64,000 nucleotides of DNA, from contig JAFSEP010000018.1 of NCBI GenBank assembly GCA_017435665.1, forward strand, positions 1 to 64,000, in the 5' to 3' direction. Below, in pieces: positions 1-8,424 of this stretch. The translations under genes were made by a program, and so were the position numbers. Position 1 is the first letter of the stretch. Each line of letters begins with the position of its first letter. The DNA comes from Clostridia bacterium. Its GTDB lineage: Bacteria; Bacillota; Clostridia; Oscillospirales; Acutalibacteraceae. Below the pieces are notes generated by a model, which saw nothing but the letters and a program-made list of their open reading frames with translations, searched no databases and was not told the origin of the DNA.

Positions 1-62
1 AGGTGTTTGAATGGCTTTTCGGATTTTAGCATTTCGTTAATGAATTTTTCTTTTTCAGTCAT
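1..62 (-). CDS. Start of an unknown gene (N-terminal 20 residues only)
   Basis: A minus-strand reading frame opens with an ATG at 62 and leaves the window at base 1. It reads MTEKEKFINEMLKSEKPFKH. A purine-rich GGAAGGAA stretch lies 8-9 bases upstream as a possible ribosome-binding site. The piece is too short to assign a family. It follows the arabinose operon on the same strand after about 320 bases of repeat-rich spacer, so it is probably a separate transcription unit. Confidence 0.5.
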   Translation of the reverse strand, partial: MTEKEKFINEMLKSEKPFKH

Positions 63-379
63 TTTATCGGCTTCCTTCCATGGCATTTTTTACACCGCCT
101 TTCGATGTAATTGTACCACAGGACTTACCGATGTGCTGACAAATACACTTACCTATCCGCTGACACTTTCCACTTACCGATGCGCTGAAACCGAACACGG
201 TCGGCATTTTATCCGCCAAAAATTTGTATATATTATAAAATTTCATCCCGCCAACTAAGCCGGTATTTTTGCCGACTGATTTGGCGGGATATATTTTTAG
301 TGTTTGCTTATAATTGAAATCGGATAAAATCGGAGCTTCGCTTCCCACAATTCTGCACTCTGCACTCTGCATTCTGCAT
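63..379. other. Spacer downstream of araD: hairpin and dispersed repeat
   Basis: No gene is supported here. The stretch holds a 10-bp inverted repeat (245-254/281-290), an imperfect direct repeat around CTTACCGATGTGCTGA (123-138) and CTTACCGATGCGCTGA (173-188), a segment at 310-350 that matches the opposite strand of 32068-32103, and a TGCACTCTGCATTCTGCATT-type repeat (351-380) that abuts the araD stop codon. Open frames across it are low-complexity and lack ribosome-binding sites. Confidence 0.6.
245..290 (-). terminator. Probable terminator of the ara operon
   Basis: Arms ATCCCGCCAA (245-254) and TTGGCGGGAT (281-290) pair perfectly around a 26-base loop. Read on the minus strand, the stem is followed by a T-rich stretch (GAAATTTTATAATATAT). 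It sits about 90 bases past the araD stop. The long loop makes this less certain than a classical terminator. Confidence 0.45.
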
Positions 380-1078
380 TTACTTCTTCCCCTGTCCGTA
401 ATAAGCATTTGCTCCGTGCTTGCGGAGATAGTGCTTATCCAATAATTCCTGCTGCATTGAGGAAATATCGGGGTTCATCATAATATTATGCCAAGCCATA
501 AAGGAAAGCTCCTCAAGAACAACCGCATTGTGAACTGCGTTATGAGGATCTGTTCCCCAGGTAAACGGACCGTGGGAATGAACAAGGACTGCAGGGATAT
601 CGTCGGGAGACTTATCCCTGAAGGTTTCAATGATGACATTGCCTGTTTCGTGCTCGTATCTGCCACCGATTTCCTCAGGCGTCATCTTTCGTGTGCAGGG
701 AATTTCCCCGTAGAAATAGTCCCCGTGAGTTGTTCCCAGAGCAGGTACACCTCTGCCTGCCTGAGCGAAAACAGTTGCCCAGCGTGAATGAGTGTGAACT
801 ATACCCTTGATATTAGGAAAGGCGTTATAAAGAGCAACATGGGTATCGGTGTCTGATGAGGGATTCAGGTCACCTTCGACCTTCTTGCCTGTTTTCAGGT
901 CAACCACAACCATATCTTCAGCCTTCATCACATCGTATTCAACACCCGACGGCTTGATTACCATAAGACCTTTATCACGGTCAACACCCGAAACATTCCC
1001 CCAAGTGAAGGTGATAAGGCCGTATTTCGGAAGAAGCATATTTGCTTCATATACCTCTTGCTTTAATTTTTCAAGCAT
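380..1078 (-). CDS. araD: L-ribulose-5-phosphate 4-epimerase
   Basis: Interconverts L-ribulose 5-phosphate and D-xylulose 5-phosphate, the last dedicated step of L-arabinose use before the pentose phosphate pathway. The 232-residue protein has the usual length of the class II aldolase-like AraD family. The zinc-ligand motif HTH is at residues 95-97 and a second histidine cluster, HSHG, at 167-170. SSD near 74-76 matches the family's conserved acidic site. It is the last gene of the araB-araA-araD operon, starting 10 bases after the araA stop with a GAGG-type ribosome-binding site in the gap. Closely related UlaF/SgbE epimerases act in ascorbate use, but the araBA neighbours make arabinose the clear substrate. 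Confidence 0.93.
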   Translation of the reverse strand: MLEKLKQEVYEANMLLPKYGLITFTWGNVSGVDRDKGLMVIKPSGVEYDVMKAEDMVVVDLKTGKKVEGDLNPSSDTDTHVALYNAFPNIKGIVHTHSRWATVFAQAGRGVPALGTTHGDYFYGEIPCTRKMTPEEIGGRYEHETGNVIIETFRDKSPDDIPAVLVHSHGPFTWGTDPHNAVHNAVVLEELSFMAWHNIMMNPDISSMQQELLDKHYLRKHGANAYYGQGKK

Positions 1079-1088
1079 TCCCTTTACC

Positions 1089-2567
1089 TCACTTCAGCTT
1101 CCACGCAAGGTCAGCAAGGAAAAGCTCCTGCTCAAGCTTTTCGGGAGTTGTGTCCTTGTTTATGTGAACAAATTCTATATCCATCATTCTTGCGAAATCA
1201 CGCATCTGCTCTGCCGATACGTCATAGCTGAGCACCGTGTGGTGAGCACCGCCTGCCATTATCCAGCATTCTATGCCTGTTTCAAGGTTGGGAAGAGCTC
1301 TCCACATAACTCTTGCAACAGGAAGATTGGGCATTTCCATAATGGGCTTGATGCACTCAATATCCTGACAGATAAGACGGAGTCTGCCACCCATATCAAC
1401 AAGGCTGACAACGATTGCAGGGCCTGCCTTGCCTTCAAAGACAAGTCTTGCAGGATCCTTCTCGTTCATTCCGATGCCAAGGTGATGGGTTTCAATTCTC
1501 GGCTTGTCTGCAGCAAATGTGGGGCATACCTCAAGCATATGTGCGCCAAGGCTGTATTCGCTTCCGGGCACAAGGTGATATGTATAGTCCTCCATAAAGC
1601 CTGAGCCGCCGCCCTTGCCTTCGCCGATAACCTTGAGAATAGCTGTCATAGCCGCAACCTTCCAGTCACCCTCACCGCCGTAGCCGTAGCCGAGGGACAT
1701 AAGGTGCTGAGAAGCAAGGCCGGGAAGCTGCTCCATTCCGTAAAGGTCCTGGAATGTATTTGAGAATGCCATGCATCCCTCTGCATCCATCATCTTCTTG
1801 ATTGCGATTTCTTCTCTTGCCTGATATCGGATAGCATCAATGTTATCTGTTGCGATATCATATGCCGCTGTATATTCTGCCATAAGGGCATCTATTTCTT
1901 CCTCCGTAACTGCGTTCATTTCTTTCACAAGATCGCCTGTTGCCCAGGTATTTACCTGCCAGCCGAGCTTGGTCTGAACCTCAACCTTGTCGCCCTCTGT
2001 AACAGCAACCTCACGCATATTGTCACCGAATCGCATAACTTTAAGCGACTTACTGAACTGAACACCAACAGCTGCTCTCATCCATTCACCCAAGCGCTCA
2101 CGGACACTTTCATTCTGCCAATGACCTGCGATAACCTTTCTGGGCATACGAAGTCTTGCGGCAATAAATCCGTGCTCACGGTCACCGTGTGCCGCCTGAT
2201 TGAGATTCATAAAGTCCATATCTATTTCCTCATTGGGAATTTCAAGATTGAACTGAGTTGCAAGGTGGCAATAGGGCTTCTGCAGATTTGCAAGTCCGTT
2301 TATCCACATCTTGCTGGGGCTGAAGGTGTGACACCAGGTTATGATACCTGCGCAGGCATCGTTATAGTTAGCCTCCTTGACAACGTCTGTGATTTCCTTA
2401 TTTGTCTTTGCCGTAACCTTATATACTACCTTGCAGGGAAGCGAGCCTGACGCATTCATTTCATCAACCATTTTCTGTGCACGCTCTGCAACTGTGTCAA
2501 GAACCTCGGGACCGTAAAGGAACTGACTGCCAACAACAAACCAGAATTCGTAATTCTTCATTCTCAT
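1089..2567 (-). CDS. araA: L-arabinose isomerase
   Basis: Converts L-arabinose to L-ribulose in the cytoplasm using a divalent metal, usually Mn2+. The 492-residue length and the start ([12 protein letters not shown]) are typical of AraA, and the family signature [13 protein letters not shown] is present in the middle of the protein. It is the middle gene of araBAD. The ATG lies 5 bases after the araB stop, and its GAGG ribosome-binding site is formed by the last codons of araB, so translation is probably coupled. A second in-frame ATG two codons on is also possible. No arabinose repressor or arabinose transporter gene is present in the window. Confidence 0.95.
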   Translation of the reverse strand: MRMKNYEFWFVVGSQFLYGPEVLDTVAERAQKMVDEMNASGSLPCKVVYKVTAKTNKEITDVVKEANYNDACAGIITWCHTFSPSKMWINGLANLQKPYCHLATQFNLEIPNEEIDMDFMNLNQAAHGDREHGFIAARLRMPRKVIAGHWQNESVRERLGEWMRAAVGVQFSKSLKVMRFGDNMREVAVTEGDKVEVQTKLGWQVNTWATGDLVKEMNAVTEEEIDALMAEYTAAYDIATDNIDAIRYQAREEIAIKKMMDAEGCMAFSNTFQDLYGMEQLPGLASQHLMSLGYGYGGEGDWKVAAMTAILKVIGEGKGGGSGFMEDYTYHLVPGSEYSLGAHMLEVCPTFAADKPRIETHHLGIGMNEKDPARLVFEGKAGPAIVVSLVDMGGRLRLICQDIECIKPIMEMPNLPVARVMWRALPNLETGIECWIMAGGAHHTVLSYDVSAEQMRDFARMMDIEFVHINKDTTPEKLEQELFLADLAWKLK

Positions 2568-2572
2568 AATAT

Positions 2573-4177
2573 TTACCTCACAATATTCTCAATAGCTGAT
2601 TTTTCCACAGCCACTGCTTTCTTATATTTTTCCATATAGGCGTTGAAGCCGACCACATCTTCGCTTACGGGGTGTTCAACCGTTGCCGGATTTGCCGAGA
2701 ACACCTTATTGTCAAGGTAGCTTTCAAGGCTTTCATCCTTTTCCTTCTGCATAAGGTAAGCCGCAAGAAGTGCAATGCCCCATGCTCCGCCCTCACCTGC
2801 AGTTTCCATAACCGCAACGGGAGTGTTCATAGCTCCTGCCATAAGTCTCTGACCGACATACTTTGTCTTGAACAGACCGCCGTGACCGAGAAGTCTGTTA
2901 ACCTTTATATTTTCCTTCTCAAAAAGGATATCCATACCTATTCTGAGGGTTGCCATTGTGCCGTAAAGCTGGGCTCTCATAAAGTTTGCAAGTGAGAAGT
3001 CAGTATCGGGAAGTCTTACAATAAGAGGTCTGCCCTCCTCTGTTCCCGTAACGGGTTCACCTGAGTAATAATTAAATCCGATAATACCGTCACAGTCTGC
3101 CGCACCTTCAAGTGCCTTGGCATAAAGCATATCGTAAAGTGCAGGCTTGTTTACCTCATGCCCCGAAGCTGATATAACCTGAGCAAAAAGCTTCACCCAG
3201 GCATCAAGGTCGGATGTGCAGGTATTGCAGTGTACCATAGCAACGGGCTTACCTGTGGGCGTTGTTACCATATCGATTTCCGTATAAACGTCCGAAAGCA
3301 TTTTATCAAGGACTATCATAGCAAAAATTGATGTGCCTGCAGAAATATTACCCGTAAGTGCTGCTACGGAATTTGTTGCCACCATACCCGTACCTGCATC
3401 GCCTTCGGGAGGACAGAGCTTAATGCCGCCTTCAAGCTCGCCCGTGGGATCAAGAAGCAAAGCACCTTCCTGTGTAAGCTCACCTGCAGCCTCGCCTGCA
3501 ACAAGCACCTCGGGAAGTATATCGGTCAGCTTCCACGGATATCCCTTATCAGCAATAAGTCTGTCAAATACCTCAACCATTTTTCCGTCATAGCAGTTAT
3601 TATCGCTGTCAACGGGGAACATACCTGCAGCCTCACCTATGCCGATAACACGTCTGCCCGTCAGCTTCCAATGAACATAACCCTCAAGGGTTGTGAGAAA
3701 GTGAATATCCTTCACGTGCTCCTCACCGTTGAGAATTGCCTGATAGAGATGAGCGATGCTCCATCTCTGAGGGATATTGAAGTTGAAAAGCTTTGTCAGC
3801 TCTGTTGCCGCCTGCTCCGTTATGGTGTTTCTCCATGTTCTGAACGCAGCAAGCTGTCTGCCGTCTTTATCAAAAGGAAGATAGCCGTGCATCATAGCCG
3901 AAAAGCCCATAGCCTTCATCTTTGTGAGCTTCACGCCGTAGGTTTCCAGAACATCCCTTTTAAGCTGAGCGTAGGCATCCTGAAGACCTGCCCATACAGC
4001 ATCCATACTGTATGTCCAGACACCGTCCTCAAACTTATTCTCCCAACCGTGAGCACCTGATGCAACAGGGTTATGCTCACCGTCTATAAGCACAGCCTTT
4101 ATTCTTGTTGAGCCAAGCTCGATACCAAGATATGTATCACCGTTTTCAATGGCCTTTATAATGTTTTCTCTGTTCAA
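2573..4177 (-). CDS. araB: Ribulokinase (FGGY family)
   Basis: Phosphorylates L-ribulose with ATP, the second step of arabinose breakdown. The 534-residue protein shows the FGGY sugar-kinase layout: an N-terminal phosphate-binding motif ([16 protein letters not shown], residues ~17-32) and a C-terminal nucleotide-binding part with [14 protein letters not shown]. The start is a TTG codon preceded by GGGAG 8 bases upstream; no in-frame ATG lies nearby. It is the first gene of araBAD. The sequence also resembles xylulokinases, so the substrate call rests mainly on the adjacent araA and araD. The promoter region upstream is occupied by dispersed repeats and no clear operator was identified. Confidence 0.88.
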   Translation of the reverse strand: MNRENIIKAIENGDTYLGIELGSTRIKAVLIDGEHNPVASGAHGWENKFEDGVWTYSMDAVWAGLQDAYAQLKRDVLETYGVKLTKMKAMGFSAMMHGYLPFDKDGRQLAAFRTWRNTITEQAATELTKLFNFNIPQRWSIAHLYQAILNGEEHVKDIHFLTTLEGYVHWKLTGRRVIGIGEAAGMFPVDSDNNCYDGKMVEVFDRLIADKGYPWKLTDILPEVLVAGEAAGELTQEGALLLDPTGELEGGIKLCPPEGDAGTGMVATNSVAALTGNISAGTSIFAMIVLDKMLSDVYTEIDMVTTPTGKPVAMVHCNTCTSDLDAWVKLFAQVISASGHEVNKPALYDMLYAKALEGAADCDGIIGFNYYSGEPVTGTEEGRPLIVRLPDTDFSLANFMRAQLYGTMATLRIGMDILFEKENIKVNRLLGHGGLFKTKYVGQRLMAGAMNTPVAVMETAGEGGAWGIALLAAYLMQKEKDESLESYLDNKVFSANPATVEHPVSEDVVGFNAYMEKYKKAVAVEKSAIENIVR

Positions 4178-4517
4178 ATTATCATCTCCCTTTTTTTAAT
4201 GCAGAGTGCAGAGTGCAGAATGCAGAATTGTGGTCGCATTTAAAGTTATTGCAATACTTTACAATTATATCCTGCGGAATTAACCCTGAAACAGAGGCAA
4301 GATTGCAGATTTTAATTGTCTGAGATTACTGCTGGTTTATATTGGCGGTGTAAGTTTGGAATTTTTTGCAAACTTCAAACGGATAAAATGCCGACCGCAG
4401 GTCCTACAATTCTGCATTCTGCATTCTGCACTCTGCATTCATGAAGCATTCTGCACTCTGCATTCAATTATACAAAAGTCTCGCTTGTTTGTAAATGGAT
4501 TGTTTTAAATTTTCCTG
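4178..4517. repeat. Repeat-filled spacer upstream of araB
   Basis: No gene. The spacer begins and ends with TGCAGAATGCAGAGTGCAG-type repeats in opposite orientation (4201-4228 and 4410-4466). Between them, 4226-4405 is a roughly 170-base element that recurs in inverted orientation at 37520-37678 upstream of ileS: shared blocks include GGTCGCATTTAAA, TGCGGAATT, AAGATTGCAGATTTTA and TTGTCTGAG. It therefore looks like a dispersed non-coding element flanked by short inverted repeats. Confidence 0.6.
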
Positions 4518-5354
4518 TTATTTTCGGTAATATTTGTCTGTTCGTTTAAGATAATCAATAAGCATCATAACCCAGTCGGTCTGTATCACGTCAAAGCCCC
4601 GGTCTGCCAGCCATCCCCAACCGTAGTCTTCACTGTATGTAAGTGCCGTATCGTCGCTGTGACCGCCGGAAAGCTGCTGCTTATAGTTATAAATAATAGA
4701 ATTGACCCACACGAGAATATCATCACGGTGCATCTGCCTGATAAACTCCTCACTTGCAACAGTTGAGCCTTCATCGGAAAAAAGCACCTCAACGCCCACG
4801 TAATTTATGTTCTCCGAAAGAAGCTGAGAATGCATAGGATGCTCATCACGGACAATGGGCATAAAGGGAAGCTCGGGAGCAAGTTCTTTAAGTACCCTGA
4901 CAACCTTTTGGTTCATCCTGCTTTTAACAAGCATCTGGTCGGTCATATTGTGGCGTTTTACGGCTTTATAAATCTTTTCGGGGTTGTCCCAGAATTTATC
5001 AATATTTATATAGCACCTGCCCTTGAACTGCTCCAGAAAATCGTCGAAGGAGGAAATTCCGAACTGAGTGGGGGTGTTATCAAAGTTGACATAGTGAAAC
5101 TTCTCCACCAGAGAATAAGGCAGGGTATTCAGCAGAACAGGCTTGTTAAGGTGAGCATGCTCCATAAAGGGATGAAACAGAAAAAGCTTCCCGTCAATAC
5201 TGCAGCTGACGTCAACCTCAAGCATATCTGCCCCTTGTTTAAGAGCTATCTCATATGCCGCAAGGGTGTTACAGGGAATATTACCTGCGCAGGAGCCTCT
5301 GTGGGCGGCGATAATAATATTTTCCTTTGCCTTTTCTCTGAGATTAAAATCCAT
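4518..5354 (-). CDS. Glycerophosphodiester phosphodiesterase family protein
   Basis: Predicted to hydrolyse glycerophosphodiesters to sn-glycerol 3-phosphate and an alcohol. The 278-residue protein starts with the GDPD fold signature: HRGSCAGNIPCNTLAAY (near residues 18-34), then the metal/catalytic region GADMLEVDVSCSIDGKLFLFHP (summarised by its E-x-D and final H). No signal peptide is visible, so it is probably cytoplasmic. It is a single gene: the ribosome-binding site GGGAGG lies 7 bases before the ATG, and a candidate minus-strand −10 box (TATAAT at 5391-5386) sits about 32 bases upstream. It is divergent from the purine operon. The exact substrate cannot be told from sequence. Confidence 0.85.
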   Translation of the reverse strand: MDFNLREKAKENIIIAAHRGSCAGNIPCNTLAAYEIALKQGADMLEVDVSCSIDGKLFLFHPFMEHAHLNKPVLLNTLPYSLVEKFHYVNFDNTPTQFGISSFDDFLEQFKGRCYINIDKFWDNPEKIYKAVKRHNMTDQMLVKSRMNQKVVRVLKELAPELPFMPIVRDEHPMHSQLLSENINYVGVEVLFSDEGSTVASEEFIRQMHRDDILVWVNSIIYNYKQQLSGGHSDDTALTYSEDYGWGWLADRGFDVIQTDWVMMLIDYLKRTDKYYRK

Positions 5355-5512
5355 AACGGTTCCTCCCGTGACTGAAATTTAAACAATTATATCACATTTG
5401 CTCCGTCTTGAAAAGACCAAACACAAAACTGTATGCAAAACTATGTCAAGATTAACAAAATTTTCCCCTTTTTTTGCCACTATTATTATCACTTTTATTA
5501 CAGCATTTCTAT

Positions 5513-5540
5513 TGATTTTTTTCGCATAAAATGTTAGAAT
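5513..5540 (+). promoter_or_regulatory. Candidate sigma-A promoter of the purine operon
   Basis: TTGATT (5513-5518) and TAGAAT (5535-5540) are separated by 16 bases. Transcription would start near 5547, about 35 bases ahead of the ZTP aptamer. Only −35 and −10 similarity supports this. Confidence 0.45.
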
Positions 5541-5582
5541 ATTTTTGTTCGGCGAAATCATTTTTTCGCTGTGGAAAAATCA

Positions 5583-5684
5583 AGGGTTTTTGTAACTGAC
5601 GGAAGCGGAACTGACCGCATGGGAGCAAAAACATATACTTCAGGTTAGTAACTAATTTCTAACTATTTGTCGACCGTCTGGGCA
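5583..5684 (+). ncRNA. ZTP (pfl-motif) riboswitch aptamer
   Basis: Senses the purine-pathway intermediate ZMP/ZTP, which accumulates when 10-formyl-tetrahydrofolate is short. The pieces of the pfl motif are visible in order: P1 arms GTTTTTG (5586-5592) and CAAAAAC (5626-5632), inner hairpin GCGG/CCGC (5605-5608/5615-5618), conserved GGGAGC (5621-5626), a linker hairpin GTTAG/CTAAC (5644-5662), and the diagnostic 3' segment CCGTCTGGGCA (5674-5684). The pseudoknot pairs GACGG (5598-5602) with CCGTC (5674-5678). It lies in the purE leader, the expected location for this class. Confidence 0.93.
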
Positions 5685-5730
5685 GTTTCAACCTTATCAC
5701 AAGGGATGAAACCGCCCATTTTTATTTTTT
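5680..5730 (+). terminator. Riboswitch-controlled intrinsic terminator before purE
   Basis: Arms 5680-5693 (GGGCAGTTTCAACC) and 5704-5717 (GGATGAAACCGCCC) pair with two mismatches, followed by ATTTTTATTTTTT. The 5' arm begins with the GGGCA that is part of the ZTP aptamer core, so ligand binding and terminator formation should exclude each other. This implies a transcriptional ON switch for the purine operon when ZTP is high. Confidence 0.9.
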
Positions 5731-5744
5731 AACAGGAGGTTATT

Positions 5745-6239
5745 ATGAAAAAAGTCGGTATTGTTATGGGTAGCGACAGCGATTTACCCGTTATAAAAAA
5801 GGCAACCGCTGTTCTCGACGATTTGAAAATTCCCTATACGGTAAACATCTATTCAGCCCACCGTACTCCCGAGCAGGCACGTGATTTCTCACTGAATGCA
5901 AGAGAAAACGGCTACGGTGCTATCATTGCCGCCGCAGGTATGGCAGCTCACCTTGCGGGTGCTGTTGCCGCAAACACAACCTTACCCGTTATCGGTATTC
6001 CCTGTGCTTCACAGTATTTCGACGGTATGGATGCTCTTCTTTCAACCGTTCAGATGCCTTCAGGTATACCCGTTGCAACAGTTGCGGTAAACGGCGGTGC
6101 AAATGCCGCTTTGCTCGCTGCACAGATTATTGCAGTTGAGGATAAGGAGCTTGCAGCCAAGCTCGACAAGATGCGTAAGGATGCAGCAGATGCAGTTCTC
6201 AAGAAGGACGCAGATGTTATGTCAAAATTAAACTCATAA
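5745..6239 (+). CDS. purE: N5-carboxyaminoimidazole ribonucleotide mutase
   Basis: Class I PurE moves the carboxyl group of N5-CAIR to give CAIR, which PurC then uses. The 164-residue length is standard. The substrate-binding motif GSDSDLPV is at residues 9-16, the SAHRTPEQA loop with the catalytic histidine is near 43-51, and the glycine-rich [11 protein letters not shown] follows. It is the first gene of the purine operon, with ribosome-binding site AGGAGG before the ATG, directly behind the ZTP-controlled terminator. No purK is next to it, so N5-CAIR synthetase must be elsewhere or CO2 may be used directly. Confidence 0.95.
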   Translation: MKKVGIVMGSDSDLPVIKKATAVLDDLKIPYTVNIYSAHRTPEQARDFSLNARENGYGAIIAAAGMAAHLAGAVAANTTLPVIGIPCASQYFDGMDALLSTVQMPSGIPVATVAVNGGANAALLAAQIIAVEDKELAAKLDKMRKDAADAVLKKDADVMSKLNS

Positions 6240-6283
6240 ATCAATTCATTAATCATTTTATTTACATAAAGGAGTTATCAGCT

Positions 6284-6964
6284 ATGGAAAAAATTTACAC
6301 AGGTAAAACAAAGGACGTATTCAAGCTCGAAAACGGTAATGTTCTCCTCAAGTTCAAGGATGACTGCACAGGTAAGGACGGCGTTTTTGATCCGGGCGAA
6401 AATTCAGTAGGTCTTACAATTGACGGTGTTGGCGACGTAAACCTCCGTATGTCAATCTATTTCTTTGAAAAGGTTAATGCAGCAGGCATTAAGACTCACT
6501 ATGTAAATGCAAACCTTGAGGATACCACAATGGAGGTTCTTCCTGCAAAGGTATTCGGTCACGGTCTTGAGGTTATCTGCCGTCACAAGGCAGTAGGCAG
6601 CTTCATCCGCCGTTACGGTGATTATATCGAAGAAGGCGCTGACCTTCCCGCATATGTTGAAATGACATTCAAGAATGACGAAAAGGGCGATCCCCTTGTA
6701 ATCAAGGATGCTCTTGTTGCTCTTGGCGTTATGACAGAAAAGCAGTATGACGATATCAAGGAAATGACTCAGAAGATCACTCAGATCGTTGCTGACGATC
6801 TCAAGGAAAAGGGTCTTGTTCTCTATGATATCAAGTTTGAATTCGGCTACGATGCAGACGGCAACGTTATGCTCATCGACGAAATCGCTTCAGGCAATAT
6901 GCGTGTTTACAAGGACGGTCAGTATATTGATCCCATGACTCTCTCAGAGCTTTTCTTCGCATAA
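6284..6964 (+). CDS. purC: SAICAR synthetase
   Basis: Joins CAIR and aspartate with ATP to make SAICAR. The 226-residue protein has the family's N-terminal GKTKDVF motif, the RRYGDYI segment near the middle and the C-terminal DIKFEFGYD...LIDEI block. The segment after FKDD is longer and different ([13 protein letters not shown]) from the short ATAGNGAK-like loop of classical PurC, but the family assignment is clear. Ribosome-binding site AAAGGAG precedes the ATG. Second gene of the operon. Confidence 0.93.
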   Translation: MEKIYTGKTKDVFKLENGNVLLKFKDDCTGKDGVFDPGENSVGLTIDGVGDVNLRMSIYFFEKVNAAGIKTHYVNANLEDTTMEVLPAKVFGHGLEVICRHKAVGSFIRRYGDYIEEGADLPAYVEMTFKNDEKGDPLVIKDALVALGVMTEKQYDDIKEMTQKITQIVADDLKEKGLVLYDIKFEFGYDADGNVMLIDEIASGNMRVYKDGQYIDPMTLSELFFA

Positions 6965-6976
6965 GAGGTATTTTTT

Positions 6977-8401
6977 ATGGGTGGTTTTTTTGGCGCTGTC
7001 AGTAAAAGAGATACTGTTTTAGACGTATTTTTCGGAACTGACTATCACTCTCACCTTGGCACTCGTCGTGGCGGTATGGCTGCATATGATGAGACAAAAG
7101 GATTACAACGTAAAATTCACAAAATAGAAAACTCACCTTTCAGAACAAAGTTTGAAAACATTTCAAACACAATGAGAGGTAACGCTGCAATAGGAAGTAT
7201 CAGTGACTCCGATGCTCAGCCCTTGCTTGTCCGTTCAAAGCTGGGTCTTTATGCCATCTGCATTATCGGTCTGATAAACAACAAGGAGAAGCTGGTTGAG
7301 GATTTCCTCTTTACAAACGGCGGTCATTTCGGTGCGATGACCAATGACGGTATCAACTCAACAGAGCTTGTTGCGGCAATGATAAACCAGAAGGACAACT
7401 TTGCAGACGGCATAGCCTATGCCCAGAGTGTTATAGACGGTACGGCATCAATACTGATTCTCACCGATGACGGAAGAATTATAGCCGCCCGTGACAGAAT
7501 GGGAAGAATACCTGTTTTAATCGGCGTAAACGATGAAGGCTACTGTGTCTCATTTGAGGACTTTGCCTATAAGAAGCTGGGCTATGAGGACTATAAGGAG
7601 CTGGGTCCCGGTGAGGTTGTTGAATTCACCGCAGATTCCTTTAAGGTTCTCAGGGAGCCGGGAACAAAAACCCGTATCTGCGCATTTCTCTGGTCATACT
7701 ATGGCTATTCAACCTCCTGCTATGAGGGCATCAATGTTGAGGTTATGCGCTATAACAACGGAAGGATTATGGCTGAGGCTGACCGCAAAAGCGGCATTGC
7801 TCAGGATATAGACTATGTAAGCGGTATTCCCGATTCGGGCACACCTCACGCTATCGGCTATGCTCACGAAAGCAGAATTCAGTTTACACGTCCTTTCATC
7901 AAATACACTCCCACCTGGTCACGCAGCTTCACTCCTGCCAACCAGAATGAGAGGAACCGTGTGGCAAAGATGAAGCAGATTCCCGTTCACGATCTTATTT
8001 ACGGCAAGAAACTGCTTTTTGTTGATGACAGTATCGTCCGTGGCACACAGCTTCGTGAAACGGTTGACTTTCTTTACGAAAACGGCGCAAAGGAGGTTCA
8101 TATCCGTTCAGCCTGTCCGCCGATTATGTATAGCTGTAAGTATCTCAACTTTTCAAGAGCAACCTCAGAAATGGAGCTGATTGCAAGAAGAACCATTGCT
8201 GAGCTTGAGGGCGAAGACGGCTTTAAGTATATCAATGAATATACAGATTCTTCAACCGAGCGTGGCAAGAGACTGAGAAGCAGTATATGTGAAAAGATGC
8301 ACTTCACTTCTTTGGAATTCCAGTCCATTGACGGAATTATCAAGGCTATCGGACTTCCGGCTGACAAGGTATGCACCTATTGTTGGACCGGCAAAGAATA
8401 A
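6977..8401 (+). CDS. purF: Amidophosphoribosyltransferase-like protein lacking the catalytic cysteine
   Basis: By position and C-terminal domain this is PurF, which makes 5-phosphoribosylamine from PRPP, the first step of purine synthesis. The 474 residues comprise an N-terminal Ntn glutaminase-like domain and a phosphoribosyltransferase domain with the PRPP loop VDDSIVRGT at 349-357; the end VCTYCWTGKE matches the PurF tail. The N-terminus reads MGGFFG where PurF has CGVFG or CGIVG: the nucleophile Cys is Gly and no other Cys lies nearby. Other glutaminase-domain features remain (ARDRMGRIPVLIG). The ribosome-binding site AAGAGG lies close after the purC stop. It could use free ammonia, depend on another glutaminase, or be a paralogue of a normal PurF elsewhere. 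Confidence 0.85.
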   Translation: MGGFFGAVSKRDTVLDVFFGTDYHSHLGTRRGGMAAYDETKGLQRKIHKIENSPFRTKFENISNTMRGNAAIGSISDSDAQPLLVRSKLGLYAICIIGLINNKEKLVEDFLFTNGGHFGAMTNDGINSTELVAAMINQKDNFADGIAYAQSVIDGTASILILTDDGRIIAARDRMGRIPVLIGVNDEGYCVSFEDFAYKKLGYEDYKELGPGEVVEFTADSFKVLREPGTKTRICAFLWSYYGYSTSCYEGINVEVMRYNNGRIMAEADRKSGIAQDIDYVSGIPDSGTPHAIGYAHESRIQFTRPFIKYTPTWSRSFTPANQNERNRVAKMKQIPVHDLIYGKKLLFVDDSIVRGTQLRETVDFLYENGAKEVHIRSACPPIMYSCKYLNFSRATSEMELIARRTIAELEGEDGFKYINEYTDSSTERGKRLRSSICEKMHFTSLEFQSIDGIIKAIGLPADKVCTYCWTGKE

Positions 8402-8424
8402 AAGACTGTACAGGAGAATATAAA

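Noticed and set aside
7-258. Open frame of 83 codons on the plus strand
   Set aside because: No ribosome-binding site, it crosses the start of the minus-strand gene and a hairpin, and its composition is that of a non-coding spacer.
849-1604. 251-codon open frame opposite araD/araA
   Set aside because: Antisense shadow of two well-supported genes; no family pattern and no ribosome-binding site.
4410-4466. Tandem CTGCATTCTGCACTCTGCAT units, considered as a CRISPR or microsatellite locus
   Set aside because: No constant-length spacers and units of 7-13 bases only; better explained as ends of a dispersed element.
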